Source: Cricetomys ansorgei (taxonomy: Eukaryota; Chordata; Mammalia; Rodentia; Nesomyidae). From it: a stretch of DNA of 64,000 nt. Under the pieces are notes generated by a model, which worked only from the letters and a program-made list of their open reading frames with translations, searched no databases and was not told the DNA's origin. Shown one piece after another: positions 1 through 13,354 of the stretch. The first letter of the stretch is position 1. Each line of letters opens with the position of its first letter. The DNA is taken from NCBI GenBank assembly GCA_026225945.1, contig JAMJFZ010001258.1, forward strand, positions 12,755,001-12,819,000, in the 5' to 3' direction. Both the position numbers and the translations under genes were made by a program.

Positions 1-114
1 GAGAGCATAAATCCCTGAGCTAGGGAGCCTGGAGCCCTTCACGCCCAGCTTTATTCCCTACAGAACAGAGATCACCTTGGCATTGAAATTTCGGAATAAC
101 CACCTAATGAATAG

Positions 115-255
115 CTCAGGCTTCAAGTTGGGTAAACCTGGTTGTGATCTTGATTTGATTACTTTGTGGCCCTTGGAAAGTTTCTTGAATCCTCTAAGCA
201 TCTGTTTTCTAACCTATAAAACGGAGACAACTGTACCCCCTGCTATAGAGTTAGA
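115..255 (+). mobile_element. MIR-like remnant
   Basis: Diverged match to the MIR body, including a CTGTTTTCTAACCTATAAAA segment like the MIR TTTCCTCATCTGTAAAAT. Confidence 0.5.
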
Positions 256-340
256 ACATTCTGATTCAAAAGGGCTCCATGTTCAGGGCAGAGACACAGC
301 AAGGGCCCAATGTATAATAGCACTAGGACTCCAGACTGGG

Positions 341-535
341 AACTTGAGATGTAGCTTAGCTAGCAGTGTTTTCCTAGCATGCACAAGGCCCTGATTTGAC
401 CCCTGGCACCACGTAAACTAAGCATGATGGGAGGTAGAGACAGGAGGATGAGAAGATCAAGGTCATCCTTGGCTACGTAGCCAGTCTGAGGCCAATCTGG
501 ACAACATGACAGACTGGTACACCAGTAGCACAGTT
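341..535 (+). mobile_element. B4 SINE (ID-B1 chimera)
   Basis: An ID-like head (GATGTAGCTTAGCTAGCAGT, AGCATGCACAAGGCCCTG) is followed by a B1-like half (GGTCATCCTTGGCTACGTAG). Confidence 0.75.
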
Positions 536-2536
536 TACCTTCCTGGGCCAGAGAGTGAGTTACGCTCAGTGGTTCTAACTCAGCTCTGAGCAGCTATGAG
601 GCGAGAGAGCAACAGAGGGTTTACTGCCCTTGAGGTTGGGGCAGCACCTGCCAAAGCCACCTTCTTTGGTGGTCTTACATGCACAGCTGTCCTTGTCCCT
701 GCCTGTGACAAGAAAGAGGGGTTTGTGACAGAAGCCAGACTCCTATTGGCTACCCGAGAGCAGACACCTCAGACCAGGATGCTTGGTGCAAGGCCCACCT
801 AGGATACCCCCGCGCTGACCATCATGGGTCTGTCACGTGATGTGGAGCTGAAGTATTGACGGGCAAGACTGGGCCTCGTGGTAGGGGACTTTTTTAAAGG
901 AGGAAAGAGTTCTGGCTGAGCCTTAGAAAACGAAGGGGTTCCCGTGAGCAGGGTGGTAGGGCAGAGGCAGCAAAGCAGGGAATAGGCATTCCAAGCAGAA
1001 GAAAGGTAGAAGCTGGGCAGCCCTGTGTAAGTTAGCCATAGGCTGCAGTAGGCAGGATGAGGGGACCTTGGCACCCATCTTCCTGGCTCCAGAGGAGGGC
1101 AACAGGAGCAGGTGTGGGGAGAAGGGGGCTCCAGGAACAGCTCTTTCCTCGAGCCCCCTGGGCCACAGCCGTCGTCAGGAAGGCATCCAAGAACTTGTCA
1201 GCACTGAGCGCTGCCAGCCTCACGCCGGGAACCAGCTGCCAGACAGCAGGGCAGGGCAGGGGGTGCTGGCCTCTCCCTCTGTCTCACCTCCACCTGCTCA
1301 GGCTGGACAGGTAGAACAGCCAGTCAGCCTCACCTGGTGCTGCCTCTGTAGTCAGAGGTGACCTGACTCTTCGGTCCACCTTTGCCTGTGAGTGCACAGC
1401 CCTGGAGACCCTGCCCGCCTCTCAGTGTACACACGTGCATGTCCATACTGCCTCTGTCCCCAGGGAGAGTGACAGGTCTCACTACTCGCTGAATATAGGG
1501 AGAAGCTCTTCCAATATGTGCTGTGCTCTTATATAACGGGCTTTGGCCAAGTGCAGGGTACACATACTTTCTGGGGAGTATAGCTTGTCAGAGCCTCGGG
1601 GAACTGGGGTTGAGAAATTGCCCCTTCCTTGTTCTTACCCAGCTTACCCTGCGGCTGCTGGATGTCACAAACTCCAGCACTTGGGTTTTCAGTAATCACT
1701 GTGGTGGTAGCCGAGAGTAGCCATGATAACAACCCTCATTTCTATAAGCATCTTTTCTGATTCCATAACCTCATCCTCTGAGCATCCAGAGCTGACCAAG
1801 AATCCTAGTCATAAGGTGGGGGACAGTGAGGGTGACCCAGTTAGCTCATGTGTCCTGGAAAGTCTTGTGGGTGCCGGTGTCCCATGGGGTTCCCCGTCTT
1901 GGAACCGTCTTCGAATCCCAGAAAATGGAAGGAAGCTTCTGGTTCCTATAGCTCCAGTCTATCTCTTTGTGATTGAAATGTGCGATGTGACACATTGGGT
2001 TTCGTGGCCTCAGCCTCAGCTCTCCCTTCTCTTTCTAGCATCTCTCAGGCTCCTGCTAAAAATCATTTCTTTCTCTCAAGCTTTGATTGGACTGGATTGT
2101 GGGGAAGTGGCCCAGGAACACCACAGGGGGTAAGAGAAAGCCAAACTGAGAGTCAGTCTGCCAAGTGCTCGCTAGTGGTAAAGCTAGCAACCGTGTCCGG
2201 GTCCGAAACTGATCCTTGATAGCCGTGCCTCCCTCTCCAAAGATCTGTCCCATCACTGCTGCCACCGCTGCCGCTGTCGGCTCACCTTTGGTCACGAGAC
2301 CAAAGTGGCCGGAAGTCTGTGTGTCTGCTCTCTTAGATGCCTGCTGGAGATCATCAGAGAGGTCAAGGCCACCTGGGGAAATGGCTGTTTCTGCCAGCTA
2401 GCTGAGGATTTTGGGCTTTCTCCAAGGTGATCTCTTTCTGAATCATTATATTTTAAGTTTCATAGCATAGAAAACCATGCAAATTTTTTTAAACCTTTTG
2501 GTAAGAGGCAAGGTGGAGCTTGGTGTTCTAGCTCTC

Positions 2537-2600
2537 CAAGGAGGAAATTGAAACCCAGCAAAGTGAGGTAACCTGCCCCAAGTTTGCACAGCCAGGAAGG
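2537..2600 (-). mobile_element. MIR remnant
   Basis: GGAGGAAATTGAAACCCAGC and AACCTGCCCCAAGTTTGCAC resemble the reverse MIR core (GAGGAAACTGAGGCTCAGAG). Confidence 0.5.
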
Positions 2601-4274
2601 CTTTATGTGCTGTGTCTGTCCAGGTGAGCCTGAGTGTTTGCAGTGTGGATTTTGCTTCTTTGGAACACTAAACCCCAGAGTGGTTTGTGGTGCAAGCTCC
2701 CTACACCACCAAGAGCGAGGAAGCAGAGGTCAAGTCCCTGGAGCAAGGAAAGGCCAGGGGCCAGAGAGACTCAGAGGAGAATGGAGAAAGTTCATGAGTT
2801 CCCCACCTTGGCGCCCCAGGTCCTTCTGGAGGGGCTGGTTATGTGAGTGGCAAATCCGGAGGGGTTTGGCTGGAACCTGAGCTGCGCCTCCGGGGTATCT
2901 CCAATCTCTGTTGCCTTCCTCTGCTTGTTACCAAACAGCCCCAGCCCCATAGCACCTGGAGTACACCCTCATCCTCCACTCTCCCCCCACCCTCTACTCC
3001 TGCTTTCAGTACTCAGGGAAATCCTGCTTCTGAAGCAGGCAGGTAGCTTGGTCAACAAGTGTGGAGAGCCTACTGTGTGCCCTGTGGCTCGCATAGGGCT
3101 GGGGGAGAAGCTGCTCTTGTCTTACCCTTGCTGATCATGACATTCCTGAGGCTCTCTACCTGTAGCCCAGCTACCAGGAACTGATTCCATTCACCGAAAG
3201 CAAGGGGATGCCAACCACAGGAGACTAGGACTCAGGATGGCACGTGGTCCAGTGCTGTGGGTTTTGTGGAAGCATAATACTGGATTGGGCAAAGAGAAGG
3301 CTTCTGAAGAAGGCCCGGAGAGACGGGCACCTTGCAAGGATGGAGGAGTCAGGTGTTGCCTGCCAAGTGACTAGGTGCAAGGGACAGGTACCTGGCTGGA
3401 AGGAGCTGAGTTCAGCTGCAGTAAGTAGGCTGGAGGGGCCTGTGGTGTGATACCAACTAGGAGGCGTTACTCCCTGCTGGGCAGAGGGAAGGAGGCAGGC
3501 TGCCTCATGGCTCTGGGGCTTCAGGACTGAGGGGCCAGCTGGCCTCTAGGCCCCAGAAGTAGTACAACAGGTGTCTGGGACGGGAATAGGCTCTTGGGCC
3601 ACTCTTCCTGCCAAACACTGCTCCCCAACTGGGCCCTTCAGGCTGTAGCTGAGGTCGGATTTTAGACTCACATCCCCGGCCCTATGTGGCCAGAGACTCA
3701 TTCCTCTAACATGTCTGCACTCCAGCCTGAAAGCATGGACTTTCTTAGAGGATGTGGTACTGCTCATGGCTGACTGAGTCCCCCCGCAGACCCCAGACTT
3801 GGCCCCCCGTCCCCCCCCAGCCTCTTCCTTTCCTCTTTCCTTTCAAGGTCCTGTTACGGTTGGCTAGGTATCCTGTCCTGGACACTGTCTTTCTCGTTTG
3901 TTTTCTGTTCCCACAGGACTCCAGCCTGCCCGTGGGCCACTGTGGTCACATATTTGGGTTGTTGGGTGGATCGAGCTGCTTTTATGAGAGGAGACAGGTA
4001 GCAAGCGAGTGTGGCGAGAACACAGAGCCTCCGGTCCCTGTGCCAGCCAGCATATACAGCACCAGCCACAGGCTACTGCCATGGCTTGACTGACTAACCT
4101 CTCTCTAGCCTGGTGGTGCTTGCTGCCAGCTCCAGACACCCACTTCTTGCCTAAGGCATTGGGTCAAGAGATTGCCACTTGGCGCAGTGCTCAGGGTGTC
4201 GTGTTATTGGGCAGAGTGCGGAGCCATTCTAGAAGGAGTGCCAGGCTTTGCATAAGATGATCTTGGTCAATCTG

Positions 4275-4385
4275 AGCTCTAAGCTCAGCTACCAGTTAAT
4301 GGGTGACCTCAAGCCACTTCGTCCCTCAGAACACCAGCTGCCCTTGTCTGAAGGCGGGAGGGGTGACAACAATGGCCACAGTTGC
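4275..4385 (+). mobile_element. MIR remnant
   Basis: GGGTGACCTCAAGCCACTTC and the following CTCAG resemble the MIR core around GACCTTGGGCAAGTTACTT. Confidence 0.45.
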
Positions 4386-5849
4386 TTCTTGGATCTGGAA
4401 CTCCCCAATTCCCTGCCCACTGTACTCTTATCAGCTGAGCCAGAAGCAGCCTGTTCACCCCCATGGTGTGATACTCCTTAGAGTTATGATGTCTCTGTGC
4501 AAACATGCAGCCTGTCTCCACACAGAAGGCCCAAGGGAGGGGAAAGTGACCATGTTGACCAGCCCCAGCAAGCTCCCCTCAGCTGCCAAATGGGTCAGTG
4601 GCTACAAGCGTCCCTGAGTTTGTAACAGTGGTCACAGGGATCACGGGCTTCTGGACACCTTTGGGATTGGCTTTGTGAGGCCCGATGCTTTGCAGATTAA
4701 ATTTCCGGAGAGCGAACAGCTGAGCTTCCCCGAACTACTTCTTACTGTGGCAGCGAAGGGGCTTCCATGTGCGCATGCATTGTTCTCCTGATGAAAGGAA
4801 GAGAGCTGGCAGAGGGTGAGGGTGGTCCGGTATCCCCTCCTCCTGCTGATGACATCAGCCACTGGGGCAGCTGGTGCTTCCTGCATTTTCTAGGACCGGC
4901 TTGGAACAGAAAGAATTTCATGATTGGGTTTTGGGGTGGCTTTCCCCCCTCTTTAAATAATGTTTTTTAAGAGTTGCCATGGAGAACTGTTGGAAGCGCA
5001 GGGGCTGATGAGTGTGTCGTGTCAGATGAGGACGAGATTACCCAAGTGAGGGAGAGCGTCCCTCCCGTCAGCAAGGCTGTGGGGTTCCAGGGCTGCCCTG
5101 CCAGAAAGCCAGGGCCATAATCACAAACAGACTGGGATCACTTACAACCAGAAGTATTACTTTAGACTCTTGGCTTTGATGGGGAAGAATGCAGTTTTCC
5201 TTGATCCCTCCCCCACCCTCTTAAGTTAAACAAGATCTGTGAAAGCCGTAGCTCTGGTCCTTAAAGAGGCCAGAATTCAAGCCAGGAAGCTTTCTCGTGG
5301 GCCCAGCTTTGGAGGGCTCCACTGAGCCCCATCGGTGTTGGGGCTGGGAACTGCCCTGAGCCTTTTGCAGAACTCATTCCTCTCTGAGGTGAACTGGGGA
5401 ATCCCGCTTCCCCAGAGTCACTCCCGTTGTAACTGGCGCTTGCTCACCTCTTGACATTTTCTGGGGAGAGTTGGCTGTCTCGAAGACTATGTCTCAGCAC
5501 ACTGGGATATTGGGGGTCTAGCCTAGCCCCAGGAGGGGGAGCTGTTTCTCATCTTTCCCCATATCTCAACCGGGGCTTCCCAGGTAAGCCTCAGATGGAC
5601 TGTCCCAGTCCTAGGCATGGCTTTGTGTGGGGCATCTGTCCAGGCACTGAGCAGACCTTGGGGCAGTGTGGACCTCGGTGCCAACAGAGTGGGATTGTAA
5701 CCAGCTGTCACTGGAGAAGAGGAAGGGAGTTTAGCTCATCGTCTGGGCCTTATATAACAAAACTTAGCATCCAGGGGTCCTGATTCACTGGCTCTCTTGT
5801 AAGTACTTACCCTCTTCTGCTTCCAGGGCCAGCACTTCCCCAGGCTTCA

Positions 5850-5861
5850 TTGCATATGCAA
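5850..5861. promoter_or_regulatory. palindromic POU/octamer motif
   Basis: TTGCATATGCAA is a perfect 12-bp palindrome, extended on the right to a full ATGCAAAT octamer (5856-5863). This resembles dimeric POU-factor sites. Motif only; occupancy unknown. Confidence 0.3.
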
Positions 5862-8374
5862 ATACAAACTTGCCTTCTCGGATCCAGAGGGCTTCTGCTT
5901 ACAGTAGGGTCAAAAGCTCTTGGCAGTAACACAGCAACTGTGAACATTTTAAGCCTCAGGCTGATCTGCCCTCAGTGTCCTCATCTCTCAAACCCCATGG
6001 GAACATCCCACCACCTTACCTTGTAGATATGGTTCCCAGGTGAGAAACGGGATGAGATCTAAGCCAACCAGGGCACGGTCTGACCCAGAGGCCAAGGCAG
6101 GAGGAAGGGAATGGAAATAGCACCTTCCAATTTAAGGGACAGGCTAAGCTGATGACATGGTGTTATCAATACTGCTTTCTTCCTGTGAAATGAAATTGAG
6201 GGTTAGGGACTTAGACCAGAGTGTCTTGAGCCTGTCATTGCCAAAACATAGAGAAAAGAGATGCTCATAGCCCCCTCTCTGGCCCCTTCTTTCTGCTGTC
6301 AGACTCTAGCTAGGCCTTCTCACTAAAGAATACTTCTAGAATGGAGTTGCTCCTCCAAGAGCCCAGCACTGGTAGGATAACTCTGGTCACTGAGTCTAGG
6401 TCAGTTAGTGCCCCAGTGTCTTCCCCCATCTCTGCCTGCAGAGAGGGCATTGATCAACCTTATTCAGAATGGAGAAACCCGGAGCCAAGCAGACGAGCAA
6501 GCATGTAGTCAGGAGAGACATTAGATGCTTCCGTGCCTTCACTGACTCATGGACCTCTATCTCTTGCTGTGTGTGCCAAGCATACCGGTGTGTTAGAAAA
6601 ACCTTCATGAAAGAATTAAAGAAGAAGTTGAGGGTCACCCATCATCGCTCAGCTAAGAGGGCCTTCTGAAGGCCCCTCCTACTATTGATAGCATTGGAGG
6701 GCTGTCTCTCTCATTGATGGTCCTATGTGTCTATCATTACTGTCTGGCCAATCATTGTGGAGAGTCTATGGTGAGCTGGGCATGGACTTGGGGAATATCT
6801 GGTTTGAGGTGATCTTTCTCTGGAGTAGGAGAAGCATCTACACTGGAGACATTCTCAGGAACCAAGGAAGTGAGTCGGTGCCTACCCGCAGAGACACAGA
6901 AGGGAAGGGAAGCAAGAAGTTTGGAGATCCTCTTACTGGGTTACTACAAACCCTTCTGAGGCTTCAAGATAGTCATCTCAGGACAAGGAGATACAGAGAA
7001 TTTAGAGTAAATACTTTACTGCTTTCTGGATGACTGAGTATGAGAAGCCCATGCTTAAGGCCGGCGAGTGGTCCTAGAATTAACCTTCTCCAGCCGAGCC
7101 CCTTCCTGTGGCTGTTATCCCCACAGTCCTGCACAGTGTAACAATAAGACCTCTGTTATACAGATCAGAAGCCACACCCCAGAAACCATGCATGCCACTC
7201 GCTGGGTCTTCACATATGCCCTGCAGCATCCTGGTAACTCCTCTGTGGTTCTGTAGGCACTGAGTAGGACACCATGGTGAGGAAGCTGGTTTGGGTGCAG
7301 TTGTCCTCAGGGGGGTAAAGGAAGTAGGTCCCTGGGGCAGCCCACTCTGAGCTCCAAGTCATACTCACTAGGGAAGACTTCTTCGTGTGTCCTGGTATGC
7401 GAAGCTGTGCACATGGTCCCGGTGGAGGCTGTGGCCAGGCTGCATGGCTTCCTCAGATGAGCACCCCCCTTGAATTCCTCCAGGAGCCTTAACCTGGGAG
7501 TGGGCCTGTCCCTGGTGAGTGGCCTCCAGGCCTCCCCGACCTTTGCTTTTCCATTCCTGTGAGGGGAGAGGCTCAAGCAGAAATGGTCCAGTTGGATTTA
7601 CCAGCAGGTTGCAGGGGCTCTCGGGGACGGAGGTATCTGCCTCCTGCGAGGCCCAGGGCCAGTCAGACAGCCAACGACAACAGTCTCTGTACTTCAGTTC
7701 TCTATGGAAGATCTTCCTAGGTGAGGGGGCAGGGTGCTGTCAGTCACTTCCCAGCATTGGGGAACTGGAAGGAAAGAATTGCTCAAGGAATAGCTGTACT
7801 CCGTTCTAACAGGACAGAGGCTCTGGGCCAGAGTGATGGGGGTTGAGGAGAACCAGCCCCACAACTGCCCCGCAGCAGCTTACATGGACCCCAGGAGCTG
7901 AGCTTAAGAGATCTCGAGCACACACATTGCAGAGAGGACTGGGCTGTCTGCATAGGTCAGAGAAGGAGCCAGTGTCTCAACACAGTGTGTTCTCAACCAC
8001 TCACTAAGCCCCTTCCTTATCCAAAACACCCAAGGCAGGCTGGGGCCCCATGAGGTGCCGAGCTGAGCAGGCCCGGATGCTGCCCTCAGAGATCTCCACT
8101 CTAGCTGGGGACGTGGCCAACTCAAACCTCAGGCCAGGGTGCCAGGGCAGCTGCGGGGAGGAAACCAGAGTGACAGCTGGTAGGGGAGTCACAGAACATC
8201 ACAGAATGGGTGTCCTGAAGGACAGGACCTGAGCACAGGGACGAATCAGAGAAACCAGCACAAGCAGGGACTCTGAGTCCCACAGGGTCAAAAAGAACAA
8301 GATAGAAATTATTTCCCCCAAGGGCCCATGAAACGCTAGCACTCGGATCCCACGCTACTGAGTAGCCAGCCTGT

Positions 8375-8450
8375 GACCAGCACGCAGCTAGCTGTCTGCT
8401 CCAGCCTCCCTATCTATAAAACTGGGATAATATTTGAATCCCATGTAGCT
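8375..8450 (+). mobile_element. MIR remnant
   Basis: CCTATCTATAAAACTGGGAT is close to the MIR CTCATCTGTAAAATGGGGAT. Confidence 0.5.
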
Positions 8451-9360
8451 ACAGAGAAAGAAAATAACCAAGAGGCAGTTCCCGTCCGTCCTTTGTCTCT
8501 GGCAGGCAGGAATACCAATCACTGAGTTCCTGGCAGTATGTGACATGGGCTTGGGGAGGGGGTGTCTATTGGGTTCACGGATTTGCCCTCATTCTTCAAC
8601 GACTTTCCAAAGCAAGTCTTCCATCTGTTACCTTAAAGCGGCCCTAAGGTTAGGAGGGCCAGTGGATCTGTTCCCATTTGTCAGAAGGAAGTAGTTTGAA
8701 GGCCCCCTCAAAGTTTGTTGGCAGCTGTGTGTAGCCAAGGGCCTGCAGAGTGATAGGCCAAGCCACTGAGGTCAGAATTTGCGAAAGAGTGGTTTGTCCA
8801 CTGCTAGAAATCTGCTAAATAGCTCTTTTTGCTCTTGCTTTATTTTTTCAGTCCGCATTGGGTCATAGAGAAGTGTCCATTGGGGCCCCTCGATGGTCAG
8901 TACACTGGCTGGTCACCTTTGTTTAAGAGAAGAATCTGACCTAATTGAGTATCTTGCTAGAACTTGCCTTAGTATCTTGCTGAACTTCAAGGCATTGCTG
9001 TATGTATTTCTCCCATTACCTTCTATTTGGGATAGTGATTTTCCATTCAGTGTATGGCACAGGAGAACATCTTTCTGAAAAGCATATTTACAATTTTTTT
9101 AAGTTGTCAGCTTAAGCAAACACTAGTGCAGGTGTTGCTCAGATAGCTTGGTGGGCTGTTTGAGGGTTTAGGGGGACTACAGAATTTAAAGGACCCTAAG
9201 TGGGACACCTTCTCCTGGGCACCCTCCCTGCCCCACAGTACAGTAAGGTGACGCCAGTGGTTCCCAGTTTCCAACTGGGAAAGGAGCCTGGAAAAGCATG
9301 GGCAGTGGTGATAGATGGTCTCCACACCATGCAGAGGAATCCACGTTGTCAGAAAGCCGT

Positions 9361-9403
9361 TGACGTCAGGCGGTGCAGAATTTTTGCAAGCCCTCTATTT
9401 AAA
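9361..9403. promoter_or_regulatory. CRE with nearby TATA-like sequence
   Basis: A full palindromic CRE, TGACGTCA (9361-9368), is followed about 28 bases later by TATTTAAA (9396-9403). This could be a core-promoter arrangement or an enhancer. The sequence is not inside a recognised repeat. Confidence 0.25.
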
Positions 9404-9644
9404 ATTCCCCAGAAATTAAATAAGAAGGGTTTGGAGGGAGGAATGCCCTCAACAAATTGTAGAGTGGGTTTGTTTGGTGTATGGAGATGGTCTTTAAAAT
9501 TGCAATTGCCCCCGTTTTACTTTTGTCCAATTGGAGAGGGCCCGGACTCAGCTGAGAGGAGCTCACAGCTCTTAACAGAAACCTCCTCAGTTCAAGGCCA
9601 GGAAACTTCTGTTTTTAGCAAAAAAGAAAAGGGAAGACATACAC

Positions 9645-9910
9645 AAACGCACCCATGTGTCCTCCTTAGGAAGTGTGAAGAACACTCACTGCTCTTCCAG
9701 AGGACCCAAGTTCCCTTCCCAGCACTGGCCTAAGGTGGCTCACAACCACTTGTAACTCCAGTTCCAGGGTCTCTGACACCTCTTCTGGCCTCCAAAGGTA
9801 CCTGCACACATAAGACATACACTCATACAAACACACACTCACAAAATCTTAAAAAACAAAAAACAACACCCCCACCCACCCCACCCCTGCGCGCAAAAAA
9901 AAACAAAAAA
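9645..9910 (+). mobile_element. B2 SINE with A-rich tail
   Basis: CACTGCTCTTCCAGAGGACC, CACAACCACTTGTAACTCCA and CTCTTCTGGCCTCCAAAGGT are diagnostic of B2. An A/C-rich tail follows. Confidence 0.85.
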
Positions 9911-10639
9911 CCCTGAAATTCCCAGAGAGGCTGGAGAACAGATCAGTAGTTGGGATCCTGGGTTCAATTCAAAGCACTGCCCGCCTACCTCTAAAATGAA
10001 GAACCACGGGGTAGTCCCGCAGCCTCAGGGTCACACTGCCGAAACAAACCAGGCATGCTGTTAGGCACTTTGCTTTCTCTCCATTTATTTATCTATTTAT
10101 TTATTTCCCTTTCCCCACAACTCTGGCAGGTCATATGATTTCAGATTCCCTTCCCTGCTCGGGTGCCTCTTCCTTCCGTCTGCCCCTTCCTTCAGTTATG
10201 TTGACAAGCAGGTGTCTAATCTGATAAGAGGTGTGTTCCTGAAACCATCATCCACCCTACAGCTCTGTCCTTGTGTGGTCTTGGGCGGTACAGAGAAGCC
10301 ATATACGAGGCTTCTATTTCAAACAGTGGGCATGGTTGGCCCCTTTCTGTTCTGTTTGATGTTCTACAATGACTGGCTCTCTCTTCACATCTCCCCGATG
10401 GAGGTAGGTTTCTTCCTTGAAGTTGGAAATAAAAAGGATGAATTATTTTAAATACAGCCACACAGCTGATAACGCTCAGTTAGCGGTGGATTCCTATGTA
10501 TTATGGTGACCCATAAGGCTACAGTGGAATGGAAGGATTTCTATCTCCTGGTGATGTCGGAGCTGTTGTAACGTCATGGTGGAAAACACAACTCATATTT
10601 GTGGTGATGCTAACGTAAATAAACCTGTGCTGCTCTAAT

Positions 10640-10735
10640 CACCACATTCGGGAGGCAGAGACAGGTGGACCACAAATTCAAAGACATTCGGGGCCACGTA
10701 CTGAGACTCTGCATTAAAGGAACAAAAACTAGCAA
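10640..10735 (+). mobile_element. B1 fragment
   Basis: GGGAGGCAGAGACAGGTGGA is typical of B1. Only part of the element is present. Confidence 0.6.
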
Positions 10736-10754
10736 TTTTATTAACATATGGATT

Positions 10755-10870
10755 TATTTTAGACAGGGTCTCACTCTGTAGCCCCACCTGGCCTTGAACT
10801 CACAGAGATCTGCCTGCCTCTGCCCTCCCAATACAGGAATTAGAGGTATGTTCCACCATACCTGGCTCAA
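10755..10870 (-). mobile_element. B1 SINE, reverse orientation
   Basis: AGACAGGGTCTCACTCTGTA, CTGGCCTTGAACTCACAGAG and ATCTGCCTGCCTCTGCC mark a reversed B1. Confidence 0.85.
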
Positions 10871-11548
10871 CAATTTAAGCTGCAGTGTCTGCCATATAAA
10901 GATACACTACTCATAATTATGCCTGGTATATAGAATGTATCGATGATGAATGACTGTTACTAACATATATTTACTGTAGTTTTTAACATTGTTTTAATAT
11001 GTACTATTTAAATAGTAACAAAATTTACTCTCATACAGGCTATTATGTTGTGTTGTTTAGTGGTCTCATACTCTTTGCACTCAGGGCATCTCCTGATTAT
11101 ATCACAAGACCCCTTCGGGTGACTGAGCTAGACCACCTAGGTGTATGTTTTGAGTACATTCTACACTGTTCGTACCATAGTGAAGTCCTCATACATTTTT
11201 CAGAATTTGTCCCCATTGTTAGGCGGCCCATGTCTCTGTATTATTCAGGCGGCAGAATACATCATTGTAGGATATGGTAAGGGTGTCTGTGGGGATATCC
11301 AAGGTTCGAGAGATGCTGAGCCACTGTGACCTGGCAGAACTCTTGGGTGTAGACCTTGTACCAGAAAGCCTCTTTGGTCTGGGTGTCCCTGCCTCACCCC
11401 ATCACACGGCTCTAGGGAAACGTAACTTGCAGGTGGGGCTGATGGGGTAAAAGCTGCACCTCTGAATATTTTGACCAGGTTGCTTGGAGGCATCAATGGA
11501 GTGGAGATGAGTCAGTAAAGGGACTGGTTCCATCGGGGGCACAGTTTA

Positions 11549-11665
11549 GGGGCTGGTGAGCTGTACCCCCTCGGCAGGTGAAGGCGCTTGCCTCATAAGC
11601 CTGGAAACCAGAGTCTGGTCCCTGGAACCCAGGTGGAGGTGGAAGCGTAGTTTGTATCAGTCTCT
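11549..11665 (+). mobile_element. B2/B3-type SINE fragment
   Basis: GGGGCTGGTGAGCTGTACCC and AAGGCGCTTGCCTCATAAGC match the tRNA-derived head of B2/B3. Confidence 0.6.
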
Positions 11666-11887
11666 GTAAAGGAATGAGTGGCCAGAGTGGTTCGGAGGGC
11701 AGCAGCATGAGTTGGACCTGGATGCTGGTTCTGCTGCAGCCTGCTCAGCTGTGCACACAAACCTGTCACTCGTTCCTAAGGCAGCCTGGGATCCCAGGTT
11801 GGGAGACAGACCTTTCCCTCCTGTGGCCAAGCCTACTTGTTGCCAACACCCTCATTTGTCTGGATATTCCCAATTTCTACCTAAGAT

Positions 11888-12100
11888 TTTATTTTTTTGA
11901 GATGGGGCCTTATAGATCCTAGAGTGGCCCCAAACTCTCTTTGTAGCTGAAGATGAGCTTGAACTTCTGATTTCTCTACCTCCAGGTGCTGGGATCACGG
12001 GTGCGCTCCTCTATGCCTGCTTTATGCAGTGCTAGGGATTGAACCCGGAGCTTCATGTGCTAGGCAAGCAGTCTACCGATTTAACTATATCCTCGGCCCT
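11888..12100 (-). mobile_element. B4 SINE, reverse orientation
   Basis: A reversed B1-like half (GAGATGGGGCCTTATAGATC) is followed by a reversed ID-like half (GTGCTAGGCAAGCAGTCTAC). Confidence 0.75.
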
Positions 12101-12138
12101 TGGTATAACAGAATATTCACTTTCACTGTGTTATAATT

Positions 12139-12335
12139 ATGTGGGTAGGAGTGGTCTGTGTATGGGTATGCGCACTTGTGTGCAGGTTCCAGCAGCTGCC
12201 GGAAGCATCAGATCCTCTGGAGCTGGAGTTGCGGACCGTTGTGAGCTATCCAACTCAGGTACTAGGAACTCAGATCCTCTTGGAGAGCGGTGTGTACTCA
12301 ACTGCTGAGCCACATCTCCAAGCCAGCTTGACATA
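12139..12335 (-). mobile_element. B3 SINE, reverse orientation
   Basis: TGTGAGCTATCCAACTCAGG, CTAGGAACTCAGATCCTCTT and GCTGAGCCACATCTCCAAGC are reversed B3. Confidence 0.8.
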
Positions 12336-13354
12336 ATTTTAAATAATATCCCTCCATCAAGTCCAAAGAACAAATGGAAAGGCAGTTCTACGGTCCCCGT
12401 ATTAAGCTGTGGCTCTTCATCTCTCCATTAGATACTTAGCGCCTTGTTAGAGTCTGACCTGTCATTACCATCTGTTTAGACCCCTCCCCCCTGGCTTCTG
12501 GTCCTGGCACAGCCTCTGCTAAATGAGATGGTACCACCAGCACAGTGTGTATGTCCTCACCCTGTGCTGATTAAAACATCCAGCAGGACAAGCTCCTATC
12601 CGCCCTCTGAAGACATGCCAACCAGCAGCTGGGGCTCCTGCAGCTCTGCCGCCCCAGGGGCTGGAGGAATCACATAGACTCAAGGGCCCGGGAGTCTGGG
12701 CTTTGGCACATTCTGACCAACCAGGTCAGCAGGTCAGTTGGCAGTCAGAACCCCAGACCTTCTGCTACTCCGTCCAGCATGGTTTGGTTAGTGTGTAGAA
12801 CTCTGTCCTGTGACTAGTACTCATCCCCTGAGGATTCTGTGTGGCCGATTCCATGACCACCACTGAAGTCACCCCTCTCTGGCATTTACCTCCTTCTCGA
12901 AAGGAGGGGGCCTTGCACGTTTTATGTCCCCCAGCCTTGCTCCTGTTTCAGTGTATCGGAACTCTTGATGGTGATGGGCAGAACCTCTGCCAGGTGTTCA
13001 CAGGCCCTTCCTGAAGCAGGCCCTGACAGCATTTGCAGGTGGCTGACAGTGCTGCCTCCTTCTCCTGGGTCCTCTGGTCCTCCACTAGCCAGGGAGCATG
13101 TTCAGCTTAGCACCCACTCAACAGCACAAACAAACACACACACACCCACCTAAAATCCTTCTGCCTAGCCCTGAGGTCTTTGTCTTCTCCATGGATTTCA
13201 CTTAAAAAAATAGGAGGCTAGCTCTTGGCAAATTGTAGAAACCAGGTGTTATTCTGAATCCTTTTATCTAATGTATACTTAGATACTATTATATATTGCA
13301 TTATTAGAATAAATAATTAGGTGTGTTTCATTCTTATATACACACATTGTGTTA

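Noticed and set aside
1723..2133. 136-codon + ORF in the first intron
   Set aside because: It has no recognisable domain, and the composition is like the flanking non-coding DNA.
9200..9733. 177-codon + ORF
   Set aside because: Its C-terminal part runs into a B2 SINE (from about 9645), so it is unlikely to be a gene.
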